The position numbers were made by a program, and so were the translations under genes. Positions 40,683 to 48,694 of a stretch of 64,000 nucleotides of DNA are shown here, in pieces. The DNA is taken from assembly GCA_937872465.1 (NCBI GenBank), contig CALMSR010000033.1, positions 19,231 through 83,230 on the forward strand. The letters are read 5' to 3'. The notes under the pieces are model-generated. The model made no database searches, had not been told where the DNA came from, and worked only from the letters and a program-made list of their open reading frames with translations. The DNA is from an uncultured Paracoccaceae bacterium. Its GTDB lineage: Bacteria; Pseudomonadota; Alphaproteobacteria; Rhodobacterales; Rhodobacteraceae. The stretch's first letter is position 1, and each line of letters opens with the position of its first letter.

Positions 40683-41894
40683 ATGAGCACCACCACCCAG
40701 GATCTCCCGACCGCCCCCGAGACCCGTACCGCCTATCTGGTGCTCGGGGCACTCAGCCTCTGCCACATGCTCAACGACACCATCCAGTCGCTGCTCCCGG
40801 CGCTCTATCCGGTGCTTCAGGCCAATTACGCGCTCAGCTTCACCCAGATCGGCCTGCTGCATTTCGCCTTCCAGGGGACGGCCTCGGTGCTGCAGCCGGC
40901 GGTGGGCTTCGCCACCGACCGGCGCCCGCGCTTCCGGCTGCTCGCGCTCGGCATGGGGCTCAGCCTCGCGGGGCTCGTGACCCTCGCCTTCGCCCATGCC
41001 TATGGGGTGCTCCTGCTCGCGGCGGTCAGCATCGGCCTCGGCTCGGCGATCTTCCACCCCGACGCCTCGCGCCTCGCGCGCCTCGCTTCGGGCGGCCGCT
41101 ACGGCACGGCGCAATCCTTCTTCCAGGTGGGCGGCAATGCCGGCAGCGCCATCGGCCCGCTGCTCGCGGCCTTCGTCGTGCTGCCCTTCGGCCAGAGCTC
41201 GGTCGCCTGGTTCTCGGTGCTGGCGCTGCTCGGCATGATCGTGCTCTGGAAGGTCGGCAGCTGGGCGCGGGCCCGGCACCGCGAGCGCGTCGCCGCCCGG
41301 GTGGCGCCGGCGCGCAATCCGCTGCTGCCGCGGCGGCGGATCCTCGTGATTATCGGCATCCTCGCGCTGCTCGTCTTCTCGAAATACGTCTATGTGGTCA
41401 GCCTGACGAGCTTCTACACCTTCTACCTGATCGAGACCTTCGGCGTCTCGGTGCGCGAATCGCAGCTCCTGCTCTTCGTCTTCCTCGGGGCGGTCGCGCT
41501 CGGCACCTTCGTCGGCGGCCCTATCGGCGACCGCATCGGGCGCAAGGCGGTGATCTGGGTATCGATCCTCGGCGTGCTGCCCTTCACCCTGGCGCTGCCG
41601 CACGCCAACCTGCTCTGGACCGCGATCCTGACCTTCGTCATCGGCGTGGTGATCGCCTCGGCCTTCTCGGCGATCCTCGTCTATGCCCAGCAGCTGGTGC
41701 CGAACCGCATCGGGCTGATCTCCGGGCTCTTCTTCGGCTTCGCCTTCGGCATCGCCGGGATCGGCGCGGCGGCGCTCGGCATCCTCGCCGACTGGAAGGG
41801 CATCGCCTTCGTCTACCGGCTCTGCGCCTGGCTGCCGCTGATCGGGCTCCTGACCGTCTTCCTGCCGCCCGACAACGCGCTCAAGTCGCGCTGA
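40683..41894 (+). CDS. Major facilitator transporter of the fosmidomycin-resistance (Fsr) type
   Basis: A 403-residue protein with twelve predicted membrane helices. The opening LSLCHMLNDTIQSLLPALYP and GNAGSAIGPLLAAF are characteristic of the Fsr branch of the major facilitator superfamily; the loop motif GPIGDRIGRKAVIW between helices is intact in the second half. E. coli Fsr exports fosmidomycin, but most members are uncharacterised. The ATG at 40683 is chosen because the in-frame sequence upstream (from 40353) is repeat-like and low in hydrophobicity. Confidence 0.88.
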   Translation: MSTTTQDLPTAPETRTAYLVLGALSLCHMLNDTIQSLLPALYPVLQANYALSFTQIGLLHFAFQGTASVLQPAVGFATDRRPRFRLLALGMGLSLAGLVTLAFAHAYGVLLLAAVSIGLGSAIFHPDASRLARLASGGRYGTAQSFFQVGGNAGSAIGPLLAAFVVLPFGQSSVAWFSVLALLGMIVLWKVGSWARARHRERVAARVAPARNPLLPRRRILVIIGILALLVFSKYVYVVSLTSFYTFYLIETFGVSVRESQLLLFVFLGAVALGTFVGGPIGDRIGRKAVIWVSILGVLPFTLALPHANLLWTAILTFVIGVVIASAFSAILVYAQQLVPNRIGLISGLFFGFAFGIAGIGAAALGILADWKGIAFVYRLCAWLPLIGLLTVFLPPDNALKSR

Positions 41895-41897
41895 CCA

Positions 41898-42521
41898 TCA
41901 GGACCGGGCCCGCAGCTCCGCGGTCAGCCGATCGACGCTGCCGCCCTGGGCGTCGAGCATCGCGCCGATCTCGGCGCGCTCGTTGGCGAGCAGCGAGACC
42001 CCCTCGATGATCAGGTTGACCGCCCTGGCCCTGCCGCTGCGGTCGCTGATCTGCCAGTCGACGGCGATGTTCTCCTGGCCCGGCCGCACCACGACCGTCT
42101 GCACCAGCACGCCCGCCCTGCCGGCGTCGCGCGCGCCGGCGACGCTGATGCTGGCGTTGCGGTATTCGCCGAACTGCCGGCCGTATTTGCGGGCGAGATA
42201 GCTCTGGAAGGCCGCCACATAGGCCTGCCGCTGCCCCGCGGAGGCGCCGCGCCAGGCCGGGCCCAGCGTCGCCGCCGCCACCGCCGGCATGTCGGCGTAG
42301 CGCGCGAGAAGCCCCTCGAAATCCCGGTAGAGCTGCGCCTCGCTGCGGCCGGAATTGACCAGCTTGGTCAGGTCGGCCGAGATCGCCATCACCAGGCCCT
42401 GGGCCTGGGAGGCGGCATCGGCGGCCGCCGGCCGCGGCAGGAGGCCGAGCAGGGCCGCGGAGCCCAGCCCCGCGAGCAGCGCCCGGCGCCCCGGCCGGGT
42501 GATCGGATCAGTAGTCGGCAT
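41898..42521 (-). CDS. mlaC: MlaC-family phospholipid-binding protein
   Basis: Periplasmic carrier that shuttles phospholipid between the outer-membrane MlaA complex and an inner-membrane MlaFEDB transporter. The 207 residues start with a twin-arginine-like signal (RPGRRALLAG), then the MlaC/Ttg2D fold with FEGLLARYADMPAVAAATLG, AFQSYLARKYGRQF and the IDWxIxDRxGRxKVxDLxxEGVSL-like segment. The start overlaps the end of mlaA by 14 bases. The ABC transporter genes themselves are not in the window. Confidence 0.88.
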   Translation of the reverse strand: MPTTDPITRPGRRALLAGLGSAALLGLLPRPAAADAASQAQGLVMAISADLTKLVNSGRSEAQLYRDFEGLLARYADMPAVAAATLGPAWRGASAGQRQAYVAAFQSYLARKYGRQFGEYRNASISVAGARDAGRAGVLVQTVVVRPGQENIAVDWQISDRSGRARAVNLIIEGVSLLANERAEIGAMLDAQGGSVDRLTAELRARS

Positions 42522-43236
42522 AGACATCCTCCAGTTGTCCGACATCGGTGCCGCCCTGAAGCCGCGCCCGCATGTTCTGAAGATAGCTGATCCGCTGGGC
42601 GGTGTAGCTGTCGGCGGAATTGTAGAGCAGCTCGTCGAGCACCGGGTCGATCTCGTAGCGGTCGTTGACGATGTCGAGCGTGCCGATCCCGAAGAGCGCG
42701 TTGGTCGCGGTTGCCGGGGCCACGAGATAGACCGGGTCGAGCAGGATATCGAGCGCCCAGCCGGTCCAGTCGCGCTGGGTGCCCGGCCCGCCGATCGGCA
42801 GCTCGAGATAGCCGCCCTCCGGCACGCCCCAGACCTCGAAGGTCTCGTCGAAATTCGTCTCGCGATAGGGCAGGCCCATCTCCGCCGCCGGGTCGAGCAG
42901 CCCGCCGAGCCCGAGGCTCGTGTTGATCATGAAACGGGTGACGGTCTCGGCCGTCTGCGGGCCGCGCATCTGCAGCACCGACTGGATCGCCTGGCCGGGC
43001 AGCTTCCAGTTGTAGCGCAGGTTCGTCACCCCCTTGCGCATCGGCGCCGGGATCTTTCCGTAGGTCCGGGCGACGGGCTGGAAGATCGCCTTGTCGATCT
43101 GCTTGTTGTTCGCGTGGGCGACCCGGTTCGATTCCTCTAGCGGATCGAAATCGAGGCTGCCCGGATCCGGCGCGGCGGTGCAGCCGGCGAGCCAGGCCGG
43201 CACCAGGGCTCCGAGAAGAATACACGCGATCCGCAT
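42508..43236 (-). CDS. mlaA: MlaA (VacJ) lipoprotein
   Basis: Outer-membrane lipoprotein that removes mislocalised phospholipids from the outer leaflet. The 242 residues have a lipoprotein signal with the lipobox LAGC, then DPLEESNRVAHANNK, RNLxxNLKxP-like RYNWKLPGQAI, and the DPAAEMGL and YLELPIGGPGTQRD motifs of the family. The ATG at 43236 has GGAGG upstream. Followed with overlap by mlaC. Confidence 0.93.
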   Translation of the reverse strand: MRIACILLGALVPAWLAGCTAAPDPGSLDFDPLEESNRVAHANNKQIDKAIFQPVARTYGKIPAPMRKGVTNLRYNWKLPGQAIQSVLQMRGPQTAETVTRFMINTSLGLGGLLDPAAEMGLPYRETNFDETFEVWGVPEGGYLELPIGGPGTQRDWTGWALDILLDPVYLVAPATATNALFGIGTLDIVNDRYEIDPVLDELLYNSADSYTAQRISYLQNMRARLQGGTDVGQLEDVYADY

Positions 43237-43387
43237 GGGTTGGCGACCTCCGGAGACCTCCATAGCGGCCTTGTGGCGGCGGCGCCACCCGTCTGCTCGG
43301 CCCAGCCCCCGGCGGCATTTCGATTTCCCTCGGCCGCGATATTGGCTAGCCTCGGCGCGGCCGCTAGAGCGAAGGAGCCCGCCCCCC

Positions 43388-43852
43388 GTGACCCAGACCA
43401 TCGACGCCCGTCTCGCCGAACTCGGCATCGTCCTGCCCGACGCCCCGGCGCCGGCCGCCAATTACGTGCCTTACGTGACGACGGGCGATCTCGTCTTCGT
43501 CTCCGGCCAGATCAGCCGCGATGAAGCGGGGCTCATCACCGGCCGGCTCGGCGCGGACGTCGATGTCGCGGCGGGCCGCGCCGCGGCGCGGCATTGCGGG
43601 CTGGCGCTCGTCGCCCAGCTGCGCGCCGCTTGCGGCGGCGATCTCGAAAGGGTGCGCCAGGTGGTCAAGCTGACCGGATTCGTCAATGCGACGCCGGAAT
43701 TCACCGAGCATCCGCAGGTGATCAACGGCATCTCCGACCTCATGGTCGAGATCTTCGGCGACCGGGGCCGCCACGCGCGCGCCGCGGTCGGCTCGGTCTC
43801 GCTGCCCCTGGGCGTCGCGGTCGAGGTCGAGGGTGTGTTCCGCATCGCCTGA
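43388..43852 (+). CDS. RidA-family protein
   Basis: A 154-residue homotrimeric enamine/imine deaminase-like protein. The family segments VPYVTTGDLVFVSGQI and the C-terminal ARAAVGSVSLPLGVAVEVEGVF are clear; the catalytic arginine equivalent lies near RGRHARAA. The longer form with an ASVPLG-like end is often annotated YjgF/RidA subfamily of unknown function. GTG start after AAGGAG. It overlaps the next gene by 20 bases. Confidence 0.88.
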   Translation: MTQTIDARLAELGIVLPDAPAPAANYVPYVTTGDLVFVSGQISRDEAGLITGRLGADVDVAAGRAAARHCGLALVAQLRAACGGDLERVRQVVKLTGFVNATPEFTEHPQVINGISDLMVEIFGDRGRHARAAVGSVSLPLGVAVEVEGVFRIA

Positions 43853-44609
43853 GCTCCCGCCCGAGTTCCTCGCCCGTCCGCTCGCCCATCGCGGGCTGCA
43901 CGACCGGGGCAGGGGGGTGATCGAGAACAGCCGCGCCGCGGTGCGGGCGGCGGTGGCGGCCGGCTATGGCATCGAGATCGACGTCCAGCGCGCGGCCTGC
44001 GGCGAGGTGATGGTGTTCCACGACGCCGCGCTCCGGCGGCTGACCGGCCGCCGCGGGCGCGTGGCCGAGCGCAGCGCCGCCGAGCTCGGCGCGATCCCGC
44101 TGACCGGCGGCGGCGAGACCATCCCGACGCTTTCCGAGATCCTCGCCATCGTCGCCGGGCGCGCGCCGCTCCTGATCGAGTTCAAGGATCCCGACCCTAT
44201 GCTTGGCCCGACCGGGGGCGCGATGGAGGCGCGCGCCGCGGACCTGCTCGCCGGCTATGTGGGGCCGGTGGCGCTGATGTCCTTCAACCCGCATTCGGTG
44301 GCGGCGGCGGCGCGCGCCGCCCCGGACCGGCCGCGCGGTCTGACGACCTGCAATTTCGAGGGGCCGAAATGGCCGCTCTCGGAGACCCGGCGCGGCGAGC
44401 TGGCCGGCATCTGCGACTTCGGCCCCACCGGATCGGCCTTCATCTCCCACAACCACCGGGAGCTCGATTCGCCCGCCGTCTCGGCGCTCAAGGCGCGCGG
44501 CGTGCCGGTGCTCTGCTGGACCGTGCGCGGGCCCGCCGAGGAAGCCGCCGCGCGGCGGGTCGCCGACAACATCACCTTCGAGGGCTACGCCCCCGACCGG
44601 CCCGGTTGA
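43833..44609 (+). CDS. Glycerophosphodiester phosphodiesterase family protein
   Basis: A 258-residue TIM-barrel enzyme predicted to cleave glycerophosphodiesters to glycerol-3-phosphate and an alcohol. Active-site residues appear in PLAHRGLHD (first His), GIEIDVQ (metal-binding Glu and Asp), and MVFHDAALRRLTGR (second His). No signal peptide, so it is cytoplasmic. The likely start is a GTG inside the end of the RidA gene, indicating translational coupling. Confidence 0.88.
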   Translation: MCSASPELPPEFLARPLAHRGLHDRGRGVIENSRAAVRAAVAAGYGIEIDVQRAACGEVMVFHDAALRRLTGRRGRVAERSAAELGAIPLTGGGETIPTLSEILAIVAGRAPLLIEFKDPDPMLGPTGGAMEARAADLLAGYVGPVALMSFNPHSVAAAARAAPDRPRGLTTCNFEGPKWPLSETRRGELAGICDFGPTGSAFISHNHRELDSPAVSALKARGVPVLCWTVRGPAEEAAARRVADNITFEGYAPDRPG

Positions 44610-44655
44610 CGCGCCGCCGCCCGCGACCATCTCTAGGGGCGGGCAGGAGACCGGC

Positions 44656-45843
44656 ATGGACGGCGGCGACCAGATCGAGATCACGGTGCTCGGGGCGCTC
44701 GACGAGATCCCCGCGGCGGAATGGGACGCCTGCGCCGGCGACGGCGCCATCGGCGCGCGCCCGGTCGATCCCTTCACCACCCACCGCTTCCTCGCCGCGC
44801 TCGAATCCTCCGGCAGCGTCGGTCCCGGCACCGGCTGGGCCCCGCGCCATCTCGTCGCCCGCCAGGGCGGCGGCGCCATCGCGGTGATGCCGCTCTATGC
44901 CAAGGGCCACAGCCAGGGCGAATACATCTTCGACCACAATTGGGCCCATGCCTGGGAGCGCGCCGGCGGGCGCTACTACCCCAAGCTGCAATCGGCGGTT
45001 CCCTTCACGCCCGCGACCGGCCGCCGGCTGCTGACCCGGCCGGGCTTCGAGGAGACGGGCCGAAGGGCGCTGATCGAGGGCGCGCTGACGCTCGCCGCGC
45101 GCATGGGCGTCTCCGGCCTGCATGTCACCTTCTGCACCGAGGCGGAACGGCGCTGGGGCGAGGCGGCCGGGCTCTTGGGCCGCAGCAGCCAGCAGTTCCA
45201 CTGGCAGAACCGCGGCTACCGAGATTTCGACGCCTTCCTCGCCGATCTCGCCTCGCGCAAGCGCAAGGCGATCCGCAAGGAACGGGCGCAGGCGCAGGCC
45301 TTCGGCGGCGAGATCGTCGCGCTCACCGGCGCGGCGATCGAGCCCGCGCACTGGCAGGCGTTCTGGCGCTTTTACCAGGACACCGGCGCGCGCAAATGGG
45401 GCCAGCCCTACCTCACCCGGGCGTTCTTCGACGCGGCACAGGAGAGTCTGCGCGACGACATCCTGCTCATCCTCGCCCGCCGCGACCGCCGCTGGGTCGC
45501 GGGCGCGCTCAACTTCATCGGCCGCGATGCGCTCTTCGGCCGGTACTGGGGCTGCACCGAGGACCACCCGTTCCTGCATTTCGAGCTCTGCTACTACCAG
45601 GCCATCGAGGCCGCCATCGCCCGCGGCCTCGCCCGGGTCGAGGCCGGCGCCCAGGGCGAGCACAAGCTGGCGCGCGGCTACCTGCCGGTGGCGACCCATT
45701 CGCTGCACTGGATCGCCGACGAGGGCTTCGCGCGGGCGGTCGCGCAATACCTGCGCGCCGAGGCGGCGGCGGTGGGCGAGGAGATCGAGGTCCTGACCGC
45801 CTATGGCCCGTTCCGCCGCGGGCCGGCGGCGGAACCGGATTGA
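44656..45843 (+). CDS. GNAT/FemAB-like N-acyltransferase of the COG3146 type
   Basis: A 395-residue cytoplasmic protein related to peptidoglycan-bridge (FemAB-like) acyltransferases. Typical segments are VDPFTTHRFLAALESSGSVG, YIFDHNWAHAWERAGG, YYPKLQSAVPFTPATG and RKRKAIRKER, with GRYWGCTEDHPFLHFELCYYQ near the end. The biochemical role of this subfamily has not been settled. It follows the phosphodiesterase gene by 46 bases and probably belongs to the same operon. Confidence 0.82.
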   Translation: MDGGDQIEITVLGALDEIPAAEWDACAGDGAIGARPVDPFTTHRFLAALESSGSVGPGTGWAPRHLVARQGGGAIAVMPLYAKGHSQGEYIFDHNWAHAWERAGGRYYPKLQSAVPFTPATGRRLLTRPGFEETGRRALIEGALTLAARMGVSGLHVTFCTEAERRWGEAAGLLGRSSQQFHWQNRGYRDFDAFLADLASRKRKAIRKERAQAQAFGGEIVALTGAAIEPAHWQAFWRFYQDTGARKWGQPYLTRAFFDAAQESLRDDILLILARRDRRWVAGALNFIGRDALFGRYWGCTEDHPFLHFELCYYQAIEAAIARGLARVEAGAQGEHKLARGYLPVATHSLHWIADEGFARAVAQYLRAEAAAVGEEIEVLTAYGPFRRGPAAEPD

Positions 45844-45891
45844 CCCGGCCGGGAGCCGGCCGGAATGTGCATCGAAGCAGTGGAGTGAACC

Positions 45892-46524
45892 ATGACAGGC
45901 ACGATCGACTTCTACACCAACCCCATGTCGCGCGGACGCATCGCGCATTGGATGCTCGAGGAGGTTGGCGCCCCCTACCGGACGCATTACCTGGGCTTCG
46001 GCCCCGAGATGAACCGCGCCGAATATCTCGCGATCAACCCGCTGGGCAAGGTGCCCGCGATCCGGCACGGCCGGCATGTGGTCACCGAATGCGCCGCGAT
46101 CTGCGCCTATCTCGCCGAGGCCTTCCCGGAGGCGGAACTGACCCCGACGCCCGACGGCCGCGCCGATTTCTACCGCTGGATGTTCTTCGCCGCCGGCCCG
46201 CTGGAGGCCGCGCTCGTCAACCGCGCGCTCGGCGTCGAGGTGCCCGAGGAGCGCCGGGGCATGGTGGGCTACGCCAAGCTCGAGCGCATGTTCGACGCGC
46301 TCGAGGGCGCGGTCTCCGGGCGCGATTTCATCGCCGGGAGCCGCTTCTCCGCCGCCGACGTCTATGTCGGCTCGCAGATCGGCTGGGGCCTGCAGTTCGG
46401 CTCGATCGAGCCGCGCCCGGCCTTCAAGGACTACTGGGCGCGGATCGCCGGCCGCCCGGCCCGCGCCCGCGCCGAGGCCGCCGACAATGCCGCGATGCCC
46501 GCCCGCGCCGCCGCCGCGGGCTGA
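45892..46524 (+). CDS. Glutathione S-transferase family protein
   Basis: A 210-residue protein with a thioredoxin-like N-terminal domain (DFYTNPMSRGRIAHWMLEEVGAPY, where Ser in PMSRGR would stabilise the glutathione thiolate) and the NPLGKVPAIRHG and VVTECAAICAYLAE glutathione-site segments; the C-terminal domain has FSAADVYVGSQI. Weak resemblance to the other family member at 17168. Substrate unknown. It starts 48 bases after the FemAB-like gene. Confidence 0.88.
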   Translation: MTGTIDFYTNPMSRGRIAHWMLEEVGAPYRTHYLGFGPEMNRAEYLAINPLGKVPAIRHGRHVVTECAAICAYLAEAFPEAELTPTPDGRADFYRWMFFAAGPLEAALVNRALGVEVPEERRGMVGYAKLERMFDALEGAVSGRDFIAGSRFSAADVYVGSQIGWGLQFGSIEPRPAFKDYWARIAGRPARARAEAADNAAMPARAAAAG

Positions 46525-46547
46525 ACCCTGATCCGAGGAGGAGGAGC

Positions 46548-46928
46548 ATGACCGAGAGACTGAGCCAGAGCGAGCGCGACGCCGAGCTTCCCGCCCTGGG
46601 CGAGGCCGGCTGGGGCGCCGATCCTGCCCGTGATTCGATCCGCAAGATCTGGAAGTTCGCCACCTTCTCGGAAGCCTGGGGCTTCATGTCGCGGGCCGCT
46701 CTCGCGGCGGAGAAGATGAACCACCACCCCGAATGGACCAATGTCTACAACGTGGTGGACGTGACGCTCACCACGCACGATTGCGACGGGCTGAGCGCGC
46801 TCGACATCAAGCTCGCCCGGCGCATGGACAAGCTCGCCGGCGCCGGCGTCGAGATCCAGCGCGACCATTCCGAACCGGTGGAATGCCTCTGCAAGCTCCA
46901 CGCCGCCGCGGGGCCGGCGGCGGGATAG
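46548..46928 (+). CDS. phhB: 4a-hydroxytetrahydrobiopterin dehydratase
   Basis: Dehydrates 4a-hydroxytetrahydropterin (pterin carbinolamine), usually to recycle the cofactor of aromatic amino-acid hydroxylases. The 126 residues show the active-site histidines in MNHHPEWTNVYN (His59, His60) and TTHDCDGLS (His77). It is longer than the usual 95-110 residues because of a C-terminal extension (HSEPVECLCKLHAAAGPAAG). A strong GAGGAGGAGGAG precedes the ATG. No phenylalanine hydroxylase gene is in the window. Confidence 0.92.
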   Translation: MTERLSQSERDAELPALGEAGWGADPARDSIRKIWKFATFSEAWGFMSRAALAAEKMNHHPEWTNVYNVVDVTLTTHDCDGLSALDIKLARRMDKLAGAGVEIQRDHSEPVECLCKLHAAAGPAAG

Positions 46929-47005
46929 GTATTCCGGTCCGGGAGCGACGCGGATCGGGCCGATCTCGCATCGGTCAGGCCCCGTGCCCCAGCGCGCCGC
47001 CTCCC

Positions 47006-47208
47006 CTTCGCGGATTTGGCCCGTGCCAAATCCGCGCGCGCCTGCCTGCCCCCGGCAGGCGCGACAAGCGCGCCCGCCAGGCATGAGCGCGCGGATTACC
47101 CAGCGACGGTGGAACCCGGCCCCCCTCGACCTCAGCGCTCGCGCGCTCCGGCCGACGAACCGGCGCGAGGCAATGCCTCGCTTTTGCCGGTTCGGGATTT
47201 CCCCGGGC
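47006..47208 (+). repeat. Dispersed repeat family B, copy 1
   Basis: Starts with CTTCGCGGATTTGGC and a perfect 11-base hairpin (GCGGATTTGGC with GCCAAATCCGC, 47010-47035), continues with GCCTGCCTGCCCCCGGCAGG and ends with GACGAACCGGCGCGAGGC and TGCCTCGC...GCCGGTTCG. The second copy at 56715-56905 follows the same order with many substitutions. It fills nearly all of the gap between the pterin dehydratase and the DUF502 gene. Confidence 0.7.
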
Positions 47209-47215
47209 CGACCGC

Positions 47216-47917
47216 TTACCCGGATCGAGCCGCCGGCCCGGCCGTGCCGGGATCGACCAGCCCGCCCGACATGACCAGCCGCAGCGCGGCATCCGCCGGC
47301 ATGTCGAGAAGGCGCAGGTCGCCGAGCGGCGCATAGGCGAGAAATCCCGTGGTCGGGTTGGGCGCGGTCGGGACGAAGACCGCGACCAGATCCGGCACCC
47401 CGCTCGGATCGCGCATGCGCGCCGCCGCCGGCCGCACCACGAAGCCGATCGCCCAGAGCCCCGGCTCGGGATATTCGATCATGCAGACCTGCCGGAAGGA
47501 GGTGTCGTCCCGCTCCAGCACAGTCTGGAGGAACTGCTTGGCGGTGGCATGGATCGAGCGCGCCACCGGGAGCCGCGCCACCTGCCGCTCGCTCCAGCCC
47601 ACCAGCCCGCGCCCGAGCAGCCCGCGCGCGAAGGCGCCCGCCGCCGTCGTCCCGACCACGAAGGCGAGCACGCCCATGCCCGCCACATGCTCGTAGGGCA
47701 GGTGCCCGGGCAGGAGCGGCATCACGCTTGCGTCGATCCGCCCGATCGCCCAGAGCACCAGCGCGATGGTCAGGGCGGCGGGCAGCACCACCACCAGCCC
47801 GGTCAGGAAATCGGCGCGCAGCCGCGCGACCGGCCCCGCCTGGCCGCCTTGGGTCATCCTCGTGAAGGTCGCGGGTTCGGCTGGCACGATTCGCGCGTTT
47901 CCGGAATTCCGGCGCAT
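47216..47917 (-). CDS. DUF502 membrane protein
   Basis: A protein of about 233 residues with two membrane helices: FLTGLVVVLPAALTIALVLWAIG and MGVLAFVVGTTAAGAFARGLLG, followed by a soluble part with PNPTTGFLAYAP. This is the layout of the DUF502 family (plant relatives are the COV proteins); its molecular function is unknown. The start is uncertain: ATGs at 47917 (GGAGG four bases before it) and 47857 are possible. The stop lies immediately beyond a family B repeat. Confidence 0.85.
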   Translation of the reverse strand: MRRNSGNARIVPAEPATFTRMTQGGQAGPVARLRADFLTGLVVVLPAALTIALVLWAIGRIDASVMPLLPGHLPYEHVAGMGVLAFVVGTTAAGAFARGLLGRGLVGWSERQVARLPVARSIHATAKQFLQTVLERDDTSFRQVCMIEYPEPGLWAIGFVVRPAAARMRDPSGVPDLVAVFVPTAPNPTTGFLAYAPLGDLRLLDMPADAALRLVMSGGLVDPGTAGPAARSG

Positions 47918-47987
47918 GATCCTCCGCCCCCTGTGCGCGCACAAGGGGCGAGACGCGCCGCCCCTGAGCCATGGAATTTAGCGCTCG

Positions 47988-48038
47988 TTCCCTATTCTCC
48001 GAGCTACAGATGAGGGCAGCGCCCGACCCGCCGGGCGG
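47988..48038 (-). repeat. Dispersed repeat family A, partial copy
   Basis: GATGAGGGCAGCGCCCG and CCGCCGGGCGG align with the right end of the complete element in reverse orientation. Only about 50 bases are preserved. The remainder of the 200-base gap before the peroxiredoxin stop shows nothing further. Confidence 0.5.
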
Positions 48039-48119
48039 AAAGGTGACGCTGGGCGCGCACGGACCCCGGAAGCCCGCGCTGCCGAATGCAGTACCCCCGC
48101 GCGCAGCCTCCCCTGCCGG

Positions 48120-48611
48120 TCAGATCTGCCCGAGCAGGGTCTCCCCGGCGCTGATCTCGCAGGCGCCGCCCGTCTCGAGATTGAGCCGCGCCACCACCCC
48201 GTCCTCCACCAGCATCGCATAGCGCTTCGACCGGCCGAGGATCCCCCGCGCCGGCGTGTCCTCCTTGCGCATCCCGATCGCGTCGGTGAAGACCGCCCCC
48301 GCGTCCGACAGCATGCGGATGCCCGAAGCCGCAACCCCGTGCGCCTCGCCCCAGGCATGCATCACGAAGGGGTCGTTGACCGCGAGGCAGGCGATCTCCT
48401 CGACGCCCTTCGCCCGGAAGGCATCGGCGGTGCGCTGGAAGCTCGGCAAATGCGCCGCGCTGCAGGTCCGCGTGAAGGCGCCCGGCACCGCGAAGAGCAC
48501 CACCCGCCGCCCGCCGAAGAGCGCCGCGGCGGGAACCGCCACCGGCTCGCCATCCGCGCCGATCTCGAGAAACTCCGCTTCGGGCAGGCGGTCCCCAGTC
48601 GCTATCGTCAT
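48120..48611 (-). CDS. Peroxiredoxin (Prx5 type)
   Basis: Thiol peroxidase of the atypical 2-Cys/Prx5 class, 163 residues. The peroxidatic cysteine is Cys50 in PGAFTRTCSAAHLPSF, with the conserved Thr and Arg contacts further along. Other cysteines occur in EEIACLAVND and TGGACEIS; which if any acts as resolving partner is uncertain. The family uses glutathione or glutaredoxin as reductant. The ATG at 48611 gives a normal N-terminus (MTIATGDRLPEAEF); an ATG ten codons upstream is less likely. Confidence 0.9.
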   Translation of the reverse strand: MTIATGDRLPEAEFLEIGADGEPVAVPAAALFGGRRVVLFAVPGAFTRTCSAAHLPSFQRTADAFRAKGVEEIACLAVNDPFVMHAWGEAHGVAASGIRMLSDAGAVFTDAIGMRKEDTPARGILGRSKRYAMLVEDGVVARLNLETGGACEISAGETLLGQI

Positions 48612-48694
48612 CTTCGCTCGTCCAATTCGCTGTTGCGGCACATGTCGCGGCCCATATAGACGAACGGACCTGCGAAGCCAGCCCGGGGGCGCTG

